Assembly: GCA_937872225.1 (NCBI GenBank)
Contig: CALMRZ010000016.1
Span: 179,776 to 243,775, forward strand
Length of the DNA stretch: 64,000 nt
Direction of reading: 5' to 3'
Source of the DNA: an uncultured Spirochaetota bacterium
GTDB taxonomy: Bacteria > Spirochaetota > UBA4802 > UBA5550
Positions within the stretch are counted from its first letter, which is position 1. Every line of letters starts with the position of its first letter. The notes under the pieces were generated by a model that was not told where the DNA came from, searched no databases, and was given only the letters and a program-made list of their open reading frames with translations. A program made the translations under genes and the position numbers. Below, in pieces: positions 61,218 to 64,000 of this stretch.

Positions 61218-61730
61218 TCAGAAAACGGCTCCCTGGGTCTGGCCATGGCCCGTCACCCGGTCGTATTCCTCTGATTCCCTGGTGATTTTTCGGAGGGTGT
61301 CGGCCCAGGCAAGTCCCGCTGAAAAGCAGTCCATTGATCGCACCCGCTTTTTAGCCGCATCGACCGACCTTGTGAGAATGTCCACGTGGCCCTGCTCGTG
61401 CGCGGCGAGGTTGTTCCAGAAGACCCGGAACCTCTTCCGCAGCCCGGGGTCGGGATTCTCCGGGTCCCATGAGGGCATGGTGACCGTGCAGGTGACGGTG
61501 ACCTCCCTGCAGTTCCAGGCCAGGTTCCAGTCGGTGTACGCGTGCCAGCCGCGGGGCCCCTTCCGTTTCATCTCCGCGCGGAGTTCTTCCGGGGTCGAGC
61601 CTGATATGCTGTAATACGCGATTTCCGCATTTTTTATTTCAAACAGGGGCGGCAGGTCGCCGCCTGCGCCGGCCGCCGCGGCAAGGGTGAAGATCAATGA
61701 AGCCAAAGTTATCCCTGCGGTTTCTTTCAT
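61218..61730 (-). CDS. DUF922-type exported protein with HExGH motif
   Basis: 170 residues with an export signal (about 1-21). The block AHEQGHVDILTRSVD (about residues 111-125) carries HExxH, and the C-terminus EYDRVTGHGQTQGAVF is typical of DUF922, a family of putative secreted zinc metallopeptidases. Two cysteines in WNCREVTVTC may form a disulfide. It follows the MORN gene by four bases, so both form an operon. Peptidase activity has not been shown for the family in general. Confidence 0.82.
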   Translation of the reverse strand: MKETAGITLASLIFTLAAAAGAGGDLPPLFEIKNAEIAYYSISGSTPEELRAEMKRKGPRGWHAYTDWNLAWNCREVTVTCTVTMPSWDPENPDPGLRKRFRVFWNNLAAHEQGHVDILTRSVDAAKKRVRSMDCFSAGLAWADTLRKITRESEEYDRVTGHGQTQGAVF

Positions 61731-61734
61731 GGCG

Positions 61735-62544
61735 CTAACGCGCTCCCGCTTTTTTTATGACGCAGCGGCTCATCACTTTTTTATCCGGACCGTACGGGGC
61801 AGGCCTTGACTCGTACCACTTCCGGGCAGCGTTGTAGATGAAGACCTGCGCGGCGCCATGGGGTTTTCCGTTTTTCGTAAACCGGCCGATGGTCAGCATG
61901 GATCCCTTCAGCTCCCACCGGATTGGGCCGCTTACCGCGCGTTTCCCTTCACGCTCCTCGAAGGTCCCGCCGCCGTCGCCGCGGAACACGAAGGACGCAG
62001 ACGGGCAGTTGTAGGGCGCGTCCGTTCCGGGAAAGCACCTGCACAGGGCCCTCCACGCGCCGGCCATGGCGGTATTGCCGGGATCCGCGGGCTTCCCGGC
62101 CACGGGCCTGCCCTCTTTCCATATCCCCCTGACGGTTCTGCCGCCGGCGAAGCGCATGGCGCCGGCGCCGTCCATCCTGCCGTTTTTCCACTGCCCCTTA
62201 TAGCGGTCGCCGTTTTTCCACTGCATGGTGCCGGCGCCTTCCATCTTCCCGCCGGAGAAATATCCCTCGTACCATTCCCCGGAGGGCCATCCCAGGGCGC
62301 CCCATCCCTCGAACAGGCCGTTCTTCCAGGACCCGCGGTACCTTTTTCCGTCCTTCCAGGTCATGGTGCCTTTGCCGTCCATGACGCCGTTGTTCCACTG
62401 GCCGGTATAGGTGTCGCCGCTGGCCCAGGTCATGGTGCCGGTGCCGTCCACGCAATCGCCCTCCGCGCACTGCTGCGCCCGGAGACCGCTTCCGCCAAGG
62501 AACACCATCAATGCCAATGAAACGCCTATGCAGGTATGTTTCAT
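61735..62544 (-). CDS. Exported MORN-repeat protein
   Basis: 269 residues, signal peptide about 1-22 (GGSGLRAQQC). Five to six MORN repeats follow from about residue 33: GTMTWASGDTYTGQWNNG, GTMTWKDGKRYRGSWKNG, GALGWPSGEWYEGYFSGG, GTMQWKNGDRYKGQWKNG and so on to about residue 150. A C-terminal ~110-residue domain has the Cys pair CRCFPG and ends SRCVIKKAGAR. MORN repeats bind membranes or act as beta-hairpin scaffolds. The neighbouring DUF922 gene is co-transcribed. Confidence 0.88.
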   Translation of the reverse strand: MKHTCIGVSLALMVFLGGSGLRAQQCAEGDCVDGTGTMTWASGDTYTGQWNNGVMDGKGTMTWKDGKRYRGSWKNGLFEGWGALGWPSGEWYEGYFSGGKMEGAGTMQWKNGDRYKGQWKNGRMDGAGAMRFAGGRTVRGIWKEGRPVAGKPADPGNTAMAGAWRALCRCFPGTDAPYNCPSASFVFRGDGGGTFEEREGKRAVSGPIRWELKGSMLTIGRFTKNGKPHGAAQVFIYNAARKWYESRPAPYGPDKKVMSRCVIKKAGAR

Positions 62545-62580
62545 TGGCCGTTCACCTTCATCAGGCTCCGCATGGTCTGT

Positions 62581-62608
62581 ACCATACCAGGCCGCGGGCA
62601 GTTGTCAA
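62581..62608 (-). promoter_or_regulatory. Promoter of the MORN-DUF922 operon
   Basis: On the minus strand TTGACA (62608-62603), 16 bases, TATGGT (62586-62581), 36 bases before the start. Confidence 0.6.
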
Positions 62609-62651
62609 GAATAAAGGAAGGGGATGTTCCGCGAAGGATTTTGAATTGATC

Positions 62652-62681
62652 TTGACGCGCAACCGTCGTTATGGATAGATT
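62652..62681 (+). promoter_or_regulatory. Promoter of the lipase-chaperone-like gene
   Basis: TTGACG (62652-62657), 18 bases, TAGATT (62676-62681), 79 bases before the start. Confidence 0.55.
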
Positions 62682-62760
62682 AATCGTCATTTTTCCGGCG
62701 CTTTCACCGGCAGAGGGCGAACGCCGCGCCGGATGTTGCGTTTGAGGAGGTCATTCGGCA

Positions 62761-63756
62761 ATGAATAAAAAAAAGCTGATTGCCGTCGCGGGGATGGCCG
62801 TTCTGGCCGTTATCATCCTGACCCTGGCCCTGAGGAAGAAAGGGGGCGAGGGCTTCGTGATCGACCAGAACCAGGGCATCAAGCTGAAGGACATAGAGCT
62901 GTATTACGGCAGGGTCGATTTCAACGATACTACCGTGAAGGAGTATTTCGCTGATAGCGTCATCAATCCCTACACTTTGAAGTTTTTCATGGCCATGGAC
63001 GAGAAGTTCAAGGACTCCAGGAACCTGGAGGAACACCTGGAGCGGGCGCGGCAGTATCTCTACTCGGCGCTGCCCCAGGACGAGGCCGATAAGATCCTCT
63101 CTCTCTACAAGGTCTACATGAACTACCAGATCAGCCTTGCCGACAAGACAAAGGAGTGGGGGACCCCCAGGACCGCCGAAGAGGCCATCGCGCTTCTCCA
63201 CAGGCTCCAGGATTACCGCCGCGAGGTCTTCGGCCGGGAGAACGCCGACGCCCTCTTCGGGGCCAGCGTCAAGGCCCAGGAATATCCCCTGCGCCGCGGC
63301 TCGATCATCGCGGACAAGGATATGTACGGCGCGGAAAAGGAGAAAAAGATCAGGGAGCTGAACAGGGCGATGTGGGGCGACGAGGCGAACAGCGTGGAAG
63401 GCTATGCCAAGCCCTATACCCGCTACCAGGAGAAGCTCAAGATCTACCAGAAGGACCTGTCCGAGATGAAGTCCGACAATGAGCGGCAGACAAAGATCAG
63501 GCAGTTTCGCCAGGAGCTCTTCACCGAGGACCAGGTAAAGCGGCTCGACGAGGTCGACCGCGTCATAGCCGAGGAGCAGAAAAAGGAGGACAGCTACCGC
63601 GCCCAGGAACAGCGGATTAAGAGCGATCCGAACCTTGACGGCGACGGGAAAGAGCAGAAGATACGGGAGCTCCAGGAACGGACCTTCGGGGACGAGGCGG
63701 AGGCGTTCCGGCGCCGTCAGGCCATCGAGCGGGGACTTGAGCAGGTGGGGAGGTAG
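62761..63756 (+). CDS. Lipase-chaperone-like (LifO/LimK-type) membrane-anchored protein
   Basis: 331 residues: one N-terminal helix (about 5-23) and then a long, mostly helical, highly charged periplasmic part with internal repeats of the chaperone pattern: YRREVFGRENADALFGA (about residues 152-168), RELNRAMWGDEAN and RELQERTFGDEAEAFRR (about 302-318). In Pseudomonas and Burkholderia such proteins fold secreted lipases in the periplasm and remain anchored. No lipase gene lies in the window; the partner may be to the right of the edge. AT-rich DNA follows (63757-64000) without a gene. Confidence 0.8.
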   Translation: MNKKKLIAVAGMAVLAVIILTLALRKKGGEGFVIDQNQGIKLKDIELYYGRVDFNDTTVKEYFADSVINPYTLKFFMAMDEKFKDSRNLEEHLERARQYLYSALPQDEADKILSLYKVYMNYQISLADKTKEWGTPRTAEEAIALLHRLQDYRREVFGRENADALFGASVKAQEYPLRRGSIIADKDMYGAEKEKKIRELNRAMWGDEANSVEGYAKPYTRYQEKLKIYQKDLSEMKSDNERQTKIRQFRQELFTEDQVKRLDEVDRVIAEEQKKEDSYRAQEQRIKSDPNLDGDGKEQKIRELQERTFGDEAEAFRRRQAIERGLEQVGR

Positions 63757-64000
63757 GCCGTTGTTCCGGGAAACAAATAATAATGACAACAGGAAATGAA
63801 TGTTAGATAATATTGTGATACCAAGAATAATTTGGACGGTTTTGGTTCCTAATTTTACATTTTCTAAATAGTGTGTTTTTTGGTTGGAATATCTTTGAAA
63901 AAAAATCATTTAACATTATCATACTAATAGGTGGTTATATATTTTTTATCACTGCTGTCCCATAGATTTTAGAACTCCAAAACCAACTGTAGATCGCCCA
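63757..64000. other. AT-rich right end of the window
   Basis: 244 bases with GC content far below the rest of the window. I see no gene, RNA or repeat that I can support. Confidence 0.4.

Noticed and set aside
1..64000. tRNA or rRNA genes
   Set aside because: No cloverleaf with a GGTTCGANNCC arm and CCA-end acceptor stem or conserved rRNA block could be found by eye on either strand.

Overview
The window reads as chromosomal DNA of a GC-rich, Gram-negative, motile and chemotactic bacterium. The signs are lipoprotein and export signals, two large chemoreceptors, HD-GYP and PilZ cyclic-di-GMP proteins, a multihaem c-type cytochrome and PlsC, MBOAT and FtsX envelope enzymes. The mix (Gld-type ABC cluster, FLVCR-like MFS carrier, Cys-less PurF-like protein, SpoIIE signalling remnant) fits a free-living spirochaete-like lineage, but I hold that only as a low-to-moderate inference. 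I see no rRNA, tRNA, CRISPR array, phage or complete insertion sequence.

Layout, left part. 1-1.8 kb: glpD (cut by the left edge) with its FadR-type regulator. 2.1-4.9 kb: RapA-like SNF2 helicase. 5-7.6 kb: MBOAT acyltransferase plus SGNH-like partner. 8-9.8 kb: papain-type cysteine peptidase next to a chagasin-type inhibitor. 9.9-11.1 kb: MFS carrier. 11.4-14.3 kb: small protein, DUF2284 remnant, FAD enzyme and metallophosphoesterase. 14.4-22.4 kb: signalling genes (hybrid kinase, chemoreceptor, HD-GYP protein) mixed with a GH18 lipoprotein, a decayed HAD phosphatase, a c-type cytochrome and a PrsW-like protease. 22.6-24 kb: PilZ protein and an acyl-CoA dehydrogenase-like protein.

Middle. 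24-27.7 kb holds the most notable locus: mutS2, then an AhpD-like gene read through an in-frame UGA, then a J-domain gene. The UGA sits exactly at the second cysteine of the AhpD CxxC motif and is followed by a compact stem-loop, so I annotate one selenoprotein. 28-36.5 kb is lipid and ketone metabolism: iron alcohol dehydrogenase, acyl-CoA synthetase, acetoacetate decarboxylase-like and ketopantoate reductase-like genes, with a TetR regulator and two palindromic operators, plus a second chemoreceptor. 36.7 kb has a cupin gene whose Shine-Dalgarno lies inside a possible RNA switch. 37.3-42.2 kb is a four-gene Gld-type ABC operon.

Right part. 42.7-46 kb: hybrid kinase coupled to a periplasmic-binding lipoprotein. 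46.4-48.8 kb: lon. 48.9-53 kb: PurF-like protein, second acyl-CoA synthetase and a YbaK-type deacylase. 53.4-58.1 kb: envelope cluster (glycosyltransferase, PlsC acyltransferase, ABC ATPase, FtsX-type permease, TetR). 58.1-60.2 kb: SpoIIE-type remnant, then a B12/radical SAM gene with a small coupled gene. 60.5-63.8 kb: exported proteins, including a DUF922 protein, a MORN protein and a lipase-chaperone-like protein. Three gene remnants (11.6, 17.5 and 58.3 kb) and several GC-run hairpins show local gene loss.
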